A stretch of 64,000 nt of DNA, from assembly GCF_035582795.1 (NCBI RefSeq), contig NC_134368.1:11433501-11497500 (forward strand), given 5' to 3'. Within the stretch, counting starts at the first letter, position 1. Every line of letters starts with the position of its first letter. Shown piece by piece: positions 1 to 24,265 of this stretch. Made by a program: the position numbers and the translations under genes. Source of the stretch: Mycteria americana (lineage: Eukaryota > Chordata > Aves > Ciconiiformes > Ciconiidae). The notes under the pieces are model-generated. The model saw only the letters and a program-made list of their open reading frames with translations. It made no database searches and was not told the origin of the DNA.

Positions 1-12874
<12,874 letters not shown>

Positions 12875-13060
12875 ACATCTTGATGTGTAATGGAACTGCA
12901 TGACTAGTGTTGGAATCTGATATGAATTATGGGGAATGCAAGATCAAGAAAGTATCTGGGGTTGCATTTGTGATAAATATGGACCTGCCAGTTTTACTTC
13001 CAGAATGCATGGACAAGTGCTCTGCAGCACTGGAAATCACCTGAAAAGTCTAGTGTAGTG

Positions 13061-13084
13061 CTTCTTCTTCTTCTTCTTCTTCTT
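13061..13084 (+). repeat. (CTT)8 microsatellite in HTT 3' UTR
   Basis: Eight perfect CTT units lie about 190 bases after the HTT stop. In RNA this is a pyrimidine tract that could bind PTB-like proteins. Length polymorphism is likely. Confidence 0.93.
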
Positions 13085-13322
13085 GACACCAGGCACCTGT
13101 GAGCAGAAAGAAATACGTCAGTGTTTTTCAGTAGTGTTTGGGACTAACCTGAGACACACTTACTAATTGTAAAATACGAGCAAGTACTACATGCAAGGTA
13201 ACTGGTATTACTCTTCTTCCTAATGTTCAGCTGAAGCCACTGTGGTGCAGCCAGTAAGAAACTGACAGAAAGACTGTTATTGCAAGCTGCAGTCATTAGA
13301 AAACTTCATATTTTTATGTACC

Positions 13323-13330
13323 TGTATATA
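13323..13330 (+). promoter_or_regulatory. Pumilio-type response element in HTT 3' UTR
   Basis: TGTATATA matches the Pumilio consensus UGUANAUA. It lies about 450 bases after the stop, in a position included in both short and long UTR forms. Confidence 0.5.
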
Positions 13331-14484
13331 CTGTTGTGTAGTACAGAATAGAAATTGTTTCCTAATGTCTCTCCCAAAAAGGAAAAGAGAAAATGGCTTT
13401 CACGATCTACACTTCCAGCATGTAATTCCTCTCTCTGGACTTTCTGATATCCTGTGGTGTATGTGTTGGTGATATCGGAGATATAGTGCACATACGTAAC
13501 CACACATTTTTGATTTTTTTTCTCAGGATTTAAAATTTGAGTACAGTATATCAGTAAAAGAAATTTTAACTTAAATATTTCTATATCATGTACAGTATGT
13601 AGAATTGTAAGATGTGTGGTGCATGAGCTGTCCTGTAATTTGAGATGAACAGAAGCCACGCTACTGAATGTCTTGACATCTGTATTGTCCTCATTTTTTT
13701 TCCTTGTGCTTGAATTCATGTTCCTTTTGGAAGTCCATCTTAATGTATAGATTACATCTTGTTTTGCATCTCACTTTAAGAAAAAGTGCTTTAAAACTGG
13801 AATATGTTGATTAATTTGTCTTGAGAGACTGTACTAAGGAGGCATTCTTGTGATCCACTTTACTGTAGCTTCTTTTGAATTCCTTTATTTTGAGAACATA
13901 ATGGTAAGAGAGGACTAGTTACTCTGGATCAGCCTTTCGTGTACTTAAGAAACCGCTCTTATTTGCTGCACAGCATTTTGAGACAAAATGGTGCAAGCTC
14001 CCCAGTACTCAATAACCGTTTGACCTTTCCTAACTGAGACCATGGAGTCATCTGGATTCAAACCACTCTCATGTAAACAAATTCATGCTAGCAGTTAAGA
14101 ATCGGAAGGCTGCTGTGGTCCACTTTGGGACTGGCTAAGGTGTTAGATTACACAACCTCTTTTATTACCTGTTCTACACATAATGCTTTAGACACAAACA
14201 CAGTACAAATATCCATGAATTTCAGGACACTACACAGGGCCAGATTTAGCTTTTACTCACCACCCAGGGAACCCCATTGATTCCTAAGCATTACATGGGG
14301 AAATCTAGCGCAGCATTTGTCTTTAGTTGTATTTGTTATAATTCTTTAATTATAGAGAAATGATACTTTGGTTCTCAGTCACGTCCTATATTTAACCTCT
14401 CTTCATTTTCTTATCACACCTTTTGGTGACACTTGGAAAAAATGAGATAGTGTTGTCAGGAGGAGCATGTACTGTATGTATTTC

Positions 14485-14492
14485 TGTATATA
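14485..14492 (+). promoter_or_regulatory. Second Pumilio-type element in HTT 3' UTR
   Basis: Another exact UGUANAUA match (TGTATATA). It sits in an AU-rich stretch (14470-14575) just before an ATTAAA signal at 14559. A nearby TGTATATT at 14545 fails at the last position. Confidence 0.5.
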
Positions 14493-14558
14493 ATGTATAT
14501 GTTGAAATTATACACATGTGACAACATTTAATGTGTACAGATGTGTATATTTGTATTT

Positions 14559-14564
14559 ATTAAA
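14559..14564 (+). other. Candidate proximal poly(A) signal (ATTAAA)
   Basis: ATTAAA in a UA-rich context about 1.7 kb after the HTT stop. It is a plausible proximal cleavage signal. The AATAAA at 14851-14856 is an alternative. Confidence 0.35.
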
Positions 14565-16277
14565 CCCATGTATTTAAACTAATTCCAATCTAGACCAAAA
14601 ATTGTTGCTTCTGCCCGTAAATTGATTACAAAGGAATTGTCCACTGGTGTCACTTCCTTTTAGAAACTGAGAGAGGAAACTGACAGTATGGGCAGTAGAA
14701 ACAACTGTAGATGTTGCTGTATTTAGCTCTCTACAGATCTTGTTATCTAGAGCAATTATTTCTGCCCTTAGTTGGGTTACTCTTCTTTCTTGGGCCACAG
14801 CACTGTGGTGATTTTTAAAAGAGACTGAACAGGAGTTCATAAAAAGGTTTAATAAAATAGATACTGTTTGAAAGTTTTTGAGTTATATTGGAAATTATCG
14901 TAATTCTGATAAGAGACTAATTCAAGGCAGTGAGATATAATGCCCTGTGTTTTCATTAAGGGTAGTATAGATCACTCGTCCCTTTTGTAACCACCAATAA
15001 TCGTTTTGTACTGTAAACCCACACACCAGTCAGTTTTTGTATGATATATAGTTTAAGTGAAGATATTTTTGTAAGCTATTTTCCAAAATTTAAAACAGAT
15101 TTGAATATATTTTTTAAGCATCAGGTTAGTCATATTCTCACCATATAACAGTATATGTTATGTTACAAACTGTTAAATTCTTCATCATTTTAAGCTCCTC
15201 ATGATTTAACACAGAATAGCTGGTTACTTTACCTTGGGATAATGGGAGCTAGACCCTTTATGAAACTTTCCAATCCAATTTGGGACTTGCTATAGAATCT
15301 TTCCAGCCAGTGAAGGAGTACATTGAATTAAGCAGTCAGCATGGCTGGATGAAAAACATCAGATGTGACAGACCCCCTTTCCTCAAATGCCCGTTGCTGG
15401 CCTTCAAGCAAATATTTGCATTACCCGTTTCAAGTCAAGCTTTAGAGCTGATACAGTCAGTTCTTACCTCACATAGATTCACTGGTAGTAGTAACTCCAT
15501 CTGTTTTAACCTCTCTTGGAGATTTGTCGTAGTATACCTCCTGAAACATGTCCTAAGTGTCTAAAGAAGCGCACCTCCTCTTAGGAAATTCTCAGTGACC
15601 TGAAGGGAATGTAACTTAAGGGTCTTCCTGGTGTGGAAACACACACCAGTAGTGCTTCAAATCTAACATTTCACCTGCAGCACACTTTCCTGTCTACTTC
15701 CTAGACACACTTTCCCCACCCTCACTTCTTTTGGAGTGAAATCATATTTAAAATCACTCCTGCCTGCTTCTAGTGACAAGAGCCAAGAGGTATGCAATGG
15801 GGACAGTAACAGCAAAACAATGGCCACTAAGAAATACTGATGTTGGATTTAAAGCAAAAAAATAAATCACTTGTCCCTTGACTGACTTAAGGCAAAACTT
15901 TATTTCACAGAATGTTTTTAACTTGCTGTAGACAGAAAGCTAATTCTGAAAATCAGGCTGTTCAGATTTCATTGAGAACAGCATAGAAATGTATTTGGGC
16001 TTAAGACTTACATTTGGTGTCCTGGCTAACCAAAGCAAACAGTTTCTTTAATGTGCTCTGCAGTGCAACTCTCTTCTTTACAACCTTACAAGATTAGAGG
16101 TATGGCATGATTGGGAGCATACTTTAAAACAGATTAATGTTTAAAACTTCATTTACAATTCAGTTGTCAAAGAACCTACTTTACTAAATCTATAAGGTGG
16201 CCCTCCTTTAAGAACACTGTATGCTAGCCAACTTTATTTATAAATAGTTTTTGGGCCAGCTACCCACTGACCCATTA

Positions 16278-16283
16278 AATAAA
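16278..16283 (+). other. HTT: Candidate distal HTT poly(A) signal (AATAAA)
   Basis: Canonical AATAAA followed within 30 bases by a T-rich stretch (GTTTGATTGCATTTCATATC). Its distance from the stop, about 3.4 kb, fits the long huntingtin mRNA form known in mammals. Confidence 0.55.
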
Positions 16284-16300
16284 GTTTGATTGCATTTCAT

Positions 16301-19300
16301 ATCAGCATGCCCCCTCCCTTGCACTGAGTGCAAGAGTGAGGAGTTGGAAACTACAACCCATTGTAAACCACTTCTTATTTGTGGGATTCAAAGTATTTTC
16401 TTTACCATTTATGCTCTTTGCCAGTTGAAACTGAATGTGAGTTTATTTAAATCTTTAAAGTGTATACTCAGATGTCATTTCTTGCCTGAAGCATCTAGTA
16501 AATGATTGTGTATTACTTTTGCTTTGTAGGAATGCCTTCTCTGCACCAAGACATTGCTTGTTTCATAACCACCAGCAGCATTCCTAAAGCACTGAGTAAT
16601 GAATGAACAGATTTAGATCAAACAAAGTGGGGAACAAGTGGAACCTTTTGGGTTAAAAGTAATTTGTTGATATTTAGTAGATTTGCCTTAAGAGCATTCT
16701 GTCTTGCCATTCTCCTTTTTAAATGGCTGTTAATTTTATATAGCAGATAAGGAGGTTGTGTCAAAAACACTGCAAAGACAGTTCTCCAAGAGCAGCAGAC
16801 CTGGTTTATCTTAAGATTTTTGTGGACCTGTCATGGCTAAGCATTTATGCTTCCTAAATAAAAGACATTTTAGGGTATAATGAGCAATAAATATAGCAAT
16901 AAGCTGTTTAATTAAATTTGATCATTCAGGATCTTACCCAGTGGTTGAAAGGGATGGGGTGGGAGAAAAAGGGGAGCAGATTCAAGTACATTTATTGCAT
17001 AAAGTAGACTTTTTCCATGTACAATCCCAACTAAACTTTCTACTAAAGGTAGAAATCAACTCAGTGACTATGGTAGGTGCTTTGTTCTTTTAAAACAATT
17101 TTGGTTATAAGGATACAATTGAGGAAAGTTATAAGAGAGCAAAGTACTTTGGTAGTTTTTAGGTAGTTTAATTATTTTAAAGTGAAAGCAAACTGCTGTA
17201 AGAACTAGAGTAAGCAATGTAGCAAAATTTTTTGGAAGTCTAATATGCGAACTTTACCCGATATTGAGATTTCAGGTGAACTCTGTGCATGCTACCTTAA
17301 AGTATCCATTGAAAATCTTGAGAATCCCACAGTCATACCCAGGAGAGCTTCTATCGTATGTCAAGTTTTAGCTGTATTCAAGTTAACTGGGTATAAATGC
17401 TGCAGAGCATTTGTGAAGCATGCGCTGCTTTTCGTCATGTGCATTTTGTGTGAGCTTATCATTCCCATCAGTCTGTGTATGCATACCATCAAGTTGGATA
17501 AACCTGACGAAGGATAAGGTAACGCACCCTGTGGTGTTGTCTTGTATAGTTTGAGGGCAATGATGAGCAAAAGCTTGGAGCCCCAACCCCAAAAGCAATT
17601 GTACTCAAAGGAAAAGGAAAGCATATAATTTTAGATGTATGTTTAAGTTTAAAAAAAAAAATGCTGAAAATACTGCACATTGAAACTAAAAGAGAAAATA
17701 AAATATAACTATTACTGCAAGTCATTTTTCTCTGGTTATTTAAAAAAAGGTCTTGATGCATTCTTACTACAGTTTTTTTCCCCAGTATCTCTTCTTTTCA
17801 GCAACTATCAAATACGGAGTATTTTAAAAATACACAAGAATACTTGAACTCTCGGCAAATGTAGGTATGCTTCACAATCACAGTGCTGTTTGCAATTAAC
17901 AAAGTAGTATGACAGTTGAGTTTTTAATTGTATCTAATAGTCATGCTTGCCAAAACTTCTCTGGCATTCTAGATGAGATCAGAAAATGTCAAATTTAAGT
18001 GTACAGCTGTATTTGTGAATGAGGGTGTATTTACCTGCAGCAGTCCTGGGGGGGGATGATGTTACACAGGAGAAGAAATGGTTTAACTTGCCTAAGCTTG
18101 GTTTCCCAGCTGTTAGGCTTGCATCTTAAAAGAAATTTCTGGGTGGTCCTGCTGCTGAACACTGGAGGATCTCTTGCAGTACTCAACTGCTCAGAGACAT
18201 CTTGTTTTGATTAACTTTGCAGCACTTGGCTGTTCTCTGGAAATTCTGAAACAGGCTTTAAAGTAGTAGCTTAATGTAGAAAGCACGTGCTAGTTTCTTT
18301 CTTAGTCAAAATTTTTTTACATCTTGTTTTTCCTTGTCAGCATTAGTAGTGAATGATTAGCTACTCTTGTCACCTTTTAGTTTAGCTGTGGAGCCAAGGA
18401 ACAGAACTGTACTGTGGTAAGTTTCTTTGTTTTCAGAGTTGAAGACTTATTTGATAATAAAGTCTCCATCTTTTTGTCACTCAGAGAAGAATACCCATTT
18501 AATTTTTGGAAAGATTATACCTAAAGATGAATTGCCAGGCACAGGGAGATGACGCATTGCACTTAGACTAGAACTTTTAAACTTACTGTAACTTTTCTAC
18601 TTTCCCCACTGCCTTTCCTGTCCTGTATAGGTATTGGTTTGTTTCTTCTTTTTAGTCACTGCAGCTGTAAGAATAACGCAGGGATCATTTTGGAATTGGC
18701 TTGGCTCCACCCCAGTTACAAGACAAAAAGCTTTGATTGCTTGTAGAATTATACTGTAATTATACCATAAGTTTTGCATAACTATTTGAAGAGATGAAAA
18801 GATTTGTAACTTGTAGGTTTGTTAAAAAGTTGGAAGTAGGAACATGAAAAAGTTTATACAGTTTATAGAATGATATCTTCTGAGCCAAACCTCCTGCTCA
18901 TCTATTGCGGCCATAATTCTGCCTTAATTTTGTTTCTGTTCTTTCCCATGGCATATGCATCCAAGCATGGCAGAGTAATCCTCACCCCAGGTGCTGTTTT
19001 CATATCCTTCAAACTGCAAATGTCACAGGTAGATTTTGATCGAGTGCAACCTGATTGTTTTACCTCATTATTTACATTTTGGAGTTCTTTCAGCCAGGCT
19101 GCAGTGTTTGGGTTCCAAGCAAAATGCATCCCTGAGGGTTGGGTTTGACCATGCGTCAGATGCCTACAGAGTTGCGAGCCAGGTTAAGTCAGACCATTTA
19201 AATAGTATGTTTTTGCTAATCTAGCTCATCTTGAATTACATGCACTGTAAAACTTCAAGTCAGTGTTCCCCAAACTTGAAATAACGTACCCAAATGAGAA

Positions 19301-22300
19301 TCTTCAATATGTCTTTTCTACCCCTTTCTCCCCTTGAGGAAGAGGCACTAAGTGTGTTTTTATCCCTATCTTGCTGTTAAATGGCTCTAGGATTGAAGTA
19401 TCTGTCTTGTCATCCAGAAATGCAAGCGTAAACCTTGCTAACTTAACTTTTCTTTTCTTGATATGTCTTGTTAATGTTGACATTTCAAATACCATCTTTG
19501 GCATTTGATTTAACATCTATGAAAATAACACAATTCATCTTTTAACTTTTGTTTCAGGCAGGTTTGGGCAGATATTCTTTTAATTATACTTTGTTCATAC
19601 TCATTTTTCTTTGCCTTCATAACTGCTTCAAACTAACACTGTTTTGAACGAACGTGGGATACCGGAGAGCTGGGAGGTATTTTTAAGTGCTTTCAAGGCA
19701 TCTGATCCTTACATCTCTTGGCAATGTGGCTTAAGCTCATTCCTTTTCCTGCCTTCTTTTCTCTGCCCTGACCCCTGGAATAAATATTTCACCTGGCTAA
19801 TGCTTTAAAATAAAAGTTGTATGTCATCAATAGATTGGTACATGACTAAGTAAGAGAAGGTGATCCAAAATACCTGGCGTTTGAATGAATTGTGGGTCCT
19901 GAAGAAGTGAATCTTAAGAAGGGGACTGAATAAATCGGCAACTTTTTAATACTTAGTAATCTAAGAATATTGTTCAGATGTTTATCTTCATCAGTACCAA
20001 AATCAAATGCTCTCACAAATGACATTTCTATCTGTACTTTTGCCTCTTTACTGCTTTTGTGGTTCCACCTATGCTTCACTTAAGCAACATATTTATATAC
20101 TGCAGAGTTTCTTAAATGTGAGCTTGTGGATAATACCTGTTTCCATTGAAGTGTGATCTGATAATATTAAAAAAATGTGAGAAACATGATCTGGCAGCTG
20201 GGAAACCTGCAGGCAGCACTAGCAGTAAAAGTGAAAGGAACCTGCTGCTTCAGAAAACATTATCTGAGACCAAGTTACATTATCAATGGTAAAACAGAGG
20301 CTTATATTATGCTGACAGGTTAATTTTCCAGTTCTGCCACTGGTCTACTGTGGGGTTTGAAAGTATCCCTGAATGGGAAAAATGCAGCAAGCTTGGTCTG
20401 ATTTAAGTTGAGTTGTCTCAGATGACTGGATTAAGGAAATCTATATTTCTTAGATCCATAAAAATCCAAACTGCATATTATACCTTTGAAATTAACGATT
20501 AATCTAGTGGTGATGATGGAGTGTTGTAAGAAGTCACGTTGAGTTATCGTGTTGCACTTGAAAAGATTGCTAGACCATATGTACTGGTGAAAGTATGAGG
20601 AACTCAATTTGTTGCAGTGACATTTATAGTGCTTAAAATTCTTTTGCATTTTGCTGATGGGTTAAATATCATCAAAGTGGTTATTAATAATTAACTTCTT
20701 AGTGAGGTCTGGCTCTCCTTTGTATACGCTGCTTTTGTTCTCAGTTTGACTGCATTAACTCTAGATGAAACATAAATGCCAATCCCAAATTAATGATGAT
20801 TAAACTGCATTGTTCCCTGTAGCTTGATTACATGAAAAAAATCTCAGAACAGGAGAGCAAATTTGGTTATTATTTCACGTGTACTCAGTCACGCTTTACT
20901 GGCTATAGAATCACACGTAGACAGAATAACTTTGGAAGCTGAGTGCCATAAACAAGGATTTACCCCTAAATGGCATATTTTGAAGAGAGTTCCAAAGCCT
21001 GTCATGAAAGGTGGGCATTCATTCAAAAGAAAATGATCAAGAGTTGACATTTTAGCAGGACACAAAGAGGTACTGATGAGAGTTGTCTGACATGCGTTTT
21101 TCTTGTGCTGTTCTGCTCTAAAGCTCCATGACATGATGCAGGAAGCAATGCTAGGGTTCTGTGCAGCAGCCTGATGTGTGCTCTATATGAGTAAAGGACC
21201 TTTTTGTCTGCTGATGGCCAGTTATGGACAGGGAAAAGTATCAATGTTTATTTAAAAAAAAAAAATCAAAAAACAATCCCAACCCCAAGCAATTGGATGG
21301 TTCATTGCTGTCTGTTGCGTATCATTACTTTTTCTTTGTGCAGCCTTCATGTGGATATATATGGTCAAGGCAGTTTGTGGACCTTGAAGACTATATCTTC
21401 TCCCTTGAGACCAAACAGCTATGGTGCACCCAAGGACAGAGGGGCACCTATGACATTTTCAAGGACATTGCAGGACAGAGCCAGGCTGACAGCTTCTGAG
21501 AAAGGGGCTGAGAGCCTTTGAGCTGAAGAGAGGGCAGTAAATGGCTTCATAAACGTGTCTGCAAGGTACAACCCAGGGACAAAGGAATGATAGGAAGCAT
21601 CATCTTCTTATTCTTCATCTTCAGTGGCTGTGTCCACTTCACCACATTATGCCTGAAAATGTTTCCTGCCTGTTGTTAAAGGTTTGAGAGCATTTTTCCA
21701 GTTTGCTTCCAGCTTTTGTGTTTAGTGTTCTCTGGCTTCATGGGTGTTTACAGAGAAGCAAGGAAAGGAAATGCATTTTTAGTGAGCTGTGATGGCAAGA
21801 TGAAGGAAGGTTGCAGAACTTGAAACTGCTTCTTAGTAGTGTTTTTTTACCCTTATAATTAGACTTTAACTTGAGTGTTCCTTTATATTCGATTATAAAA
21901 AGAATAAATACTTTATTTGTTCTTTGAACTACCCTTTTCCCTGTAAATTACTACTCCACAGTCAGCCAGAACTATCTTTCTTCTTTATATACTGGTGCCT
22001 TTCATCTAGCTGAGGAAAGTAAGTGTGGTTTTTTCTCTCCTGACAATCAAAAAAGTAAAATTTTTTTCTGCTTTTTCTAGTTACAGTTGCACTCCTCATA
22101 TTGCTGCATTTTTCTCTAGTGACAACTTGATGTTTTGAATTTTCACAGGTAACATTCTTGTATTATTTTGTTTCTCCACCACATTCCAGAAAGTTACTTC
22201 TCTGAAAAGATGTTATTTTTAAGTTACAGGGTTGTGATGTGCCAGAGTTCAACATATGCAATGTTAAGATTTATCAGACACTGGTTGTTTCAGGTTTTGT

Positions 22301-22514
22301 AAACTGACCTCTTGATATAATGATTTAAAAAAAAAAAAAAGCTTGACTGGAGATCAGTTGTAAAAAGTTGGTATTGCAACTTTTTGCAACTCCCTTTTTG
22401 AGAAAGGGATAGTCTTAGAGCTGTGGTATGATTTGATCTTGTCCAATCCTTGAACTTTTATATCTCAGCCCTATGTACGTACAGTCATACTGGGGCTGAA
22501 TAGAGCCCTGAGAA
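16301..22514. other. Intergenic interval, no gene recognised
   Basis: AT-rich sequence downstream of HTT. Two more AATAAA signals lie at 16857 and 16886, so the transcript might extend slightly further. I see no recognisable protein similarity and no convincing chain of exons. Open frames are short and unrelated to known families. Confidence 0.6.
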
Positions 22515-23865
22515 TTGCTTTATCCATGCAGCGCTGTCTCTTTGCTCTTCCCTCGCAGTGTGCAGGTCAATTAGAGCAAGTTACTGGCTCATGCTTCGTT
22601 TGTCCACCAGGTCCCCCAGGTCTCTTTCTGCAAAACTTCTTTCCAGCCAGTCAGCCCCAGCATATACCGGTGCATGGGATTATTCCTCCTCAGGTGCACA
22701 ACGTTCCACTTCCATTTGTTGAACCTCAGGAGGTACCTGTTGACCTGTTTCTCCAGCCTGTTGAGGTCCCACTGGATGGTAGCACACCCATCTGGTGCAT
22801 CAGCCACCCTTCCCAGTTTTGCGTCCTCTGTGAACTTGCTGAGGTGCACTCTGCCCCATCATCCAGGTCACTAATGAAGATGTTGGGCACAGTATTAACC
22901 CCTGAGTTATTCCCTGAGCAACTGGAATCTGCTTCATGCCACTGATCACAACCCTTTGAGCCTAACAGTTTAGCCATTTTCCAATGCACATCATCACTGT
23001 CCACTTACCCAGCCCATACCTGATCAGTTTGGCTGTGAGGCTGTTATGGGGGATAGTGTCTCAAGCCTTGCTAAAGTCAAGATAAACAAGATACACTTCT
23101 CTCCTTTCATCCCCTGACCTAGTAATTTCATCAAAGAAAGCTCTTAGCTTGGTCAGGCATGACTTATAGAATCATAGAATAGTTTGGGTGGGAAGGGACC
23201 TTTAAAGGTCATCTAGTCCAACCCTCCTGCAATGAGCAGGGACATCTTCCCCTTTCCTAAATCCATACTGATTACTGCCAATTGCCTTCTTGTCCTTCAT
23301 ATGTTTAGAAATGGTTTCCAGGATTATTTGTTCTCTCACCTTCCCAGGGATCAAGGTAAGGCTAAGCCTGCCGTTCCCCAGATCCTCCTTCTTGAAGACA
23401 GAAGTTACGCTTGCTTCCAGTCCTCCGGAACCTCCCCTGATTGCCACAGCCTCTCAATGACATCAGCCAGTTCCCTCTGCACCCATGAATGCATCCCATC
23501 TCATCCCATGAACTTGCATAGGTCTAATTTGTTTAAATGTTCTCCAACTTCATCCTCTTCCATTGAGGGTGAGCATTCATTGCTCCAGACTTTTCCATGG
23601 GTGGGACTGGGATTGCTGGAAGAAAACTTTACCAGTGATGACTGAGGTGAAGGCAGCATAGAATGCTACACAGCCATTTCCATGTCCTTTGTCACCAGGT
23701 CCCTCAACCCATTCAGCACTGAGCCCACATTTTCCCTTGTCTGCCTTCTGCTGCTGATACACTTCTAGAAGCCCTTCTTGTCCTTCATGTTGCTCACCAG
23801 GTTCAACACCAGGTGGGGTTTGGCTTTCCTAAGCCTATTCCTGCATGCTCGGATAGGATGGCTGC
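22515..23865 (-). mobile_element. Decayed CR1 LINE with nested insertion
   Basis: Read on the minus strand, this is a CR1 reverse transcriptase region with many stops. From 23865 downward it shows the region before RT, then VTSVFKKED, REQIILETISKHMKDKKAIG and NQYGFRKG. After an 84-base interruption it resumes with KSCLTKL and YLDFSKA (RT motif A), then the region around the FADD motif and HLSKFTEDAKLG. It ends near 22515 before the C-terminal part, so both ends are incomplete. It is more diverged than the two copies in HTT introns. Confidence 0.85.
23166..23249 (-). mobile_element. CR1 3' tail inserted inside an older CR1
   Basis: An 84-base CR1 3' end (ATAGAATCATAGAATAGTTT at its plus-strand start) interrupts the older element. 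It falls exactly between the codons for GFRKG and KSCLT of the RT, and removing it restores the expected order. Both copies are in the same orientation. The insert retains the ATTCTATGATTCTAT-type tail, indicating a later insertion. Confidence 0.85.
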
Positions 23866-23894
23866 AACTAAATCAACGTTTGTAAATCTGAAGG

Positions 23895-24265
23895 GAGTAT
23901 CATATGAAGTTAGGAGGAACCATGCTGAAAGCAAGCAAAAGGAGGTATTTTTTCACTTAGCAAGTAGTTAAACTGCAGAACTCCTTTCTAAAATTATGGA
24001 TGTTTGGATGCTAAGGATTTAGATGGCTTCAAAAGGAGGCTAGACAAGATCAGAGCGTACAGTATTGAGGATTACTAAATACACAGGAAGCACATCTGTC
24101 TTGAGAAGTCCCTGAGCTGTGAACAGTTGAAGGCTGAGAAGAATGCTTTGGGAAATTCTCCTATATGCTTGTTCTGTTCACATCTCTGGATGACCATTCT
24201 CAGCCTTTGTTAGAGACAAGGCACTGGACTTGGACTTTTCTTCTCACACAGCAACATCTGGCTCC
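23895..24265 (+). mobile_element. Ancient CR1-like 3' end
   Basis: The order of phrases matches the 3' region of old amniote CR1 elements: a block near 23945 (TTTTTTCACTTAGCAAGTAG), then AACTGCAGAACTCCTT, GATGGCTTCAAAAGGAGGCT and finally GGCACTGGACTTGGAC. It is much diverged and on the opposite strand to the preceding CR1. I recognise it by pattern only. Confidence 0.55.

Larger units (their letters stand above)
12875..16300 (+). other. HTT: HTT 3' UTR (end inferred)
   Basis: Sequence after the stop has no splice-flanked exon and is AT-rich. Human HTT has a short and a long 3' UTR from two polyadenylation sites. Here several AATAAA or ATTAAA signals occur: 14559, 14851, 15861 and 16278, with others at 16857 and 16886. 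The 16278 signal, about 3.4 kb after the stop, would give a UTR near the human long form, so I place the end near 16300. That choice is an inference. The open frames inside it (such as 15280-15564) do not look coding. Confidence 0.6.

Noticed and set aside
13061..13084. (CTT)8 as the huntingtin disease-type repeat
   Set aside because: The HTT CAG repeat is in exon 1, far upstream of the window; this tract is in the 3' UTR and is CTT.
15280..15564. 94-codon plus-strand frame after HTT
   Set aside because: It lies within the inferred HTT 3' UTR and has no recognisable domain or coding context.
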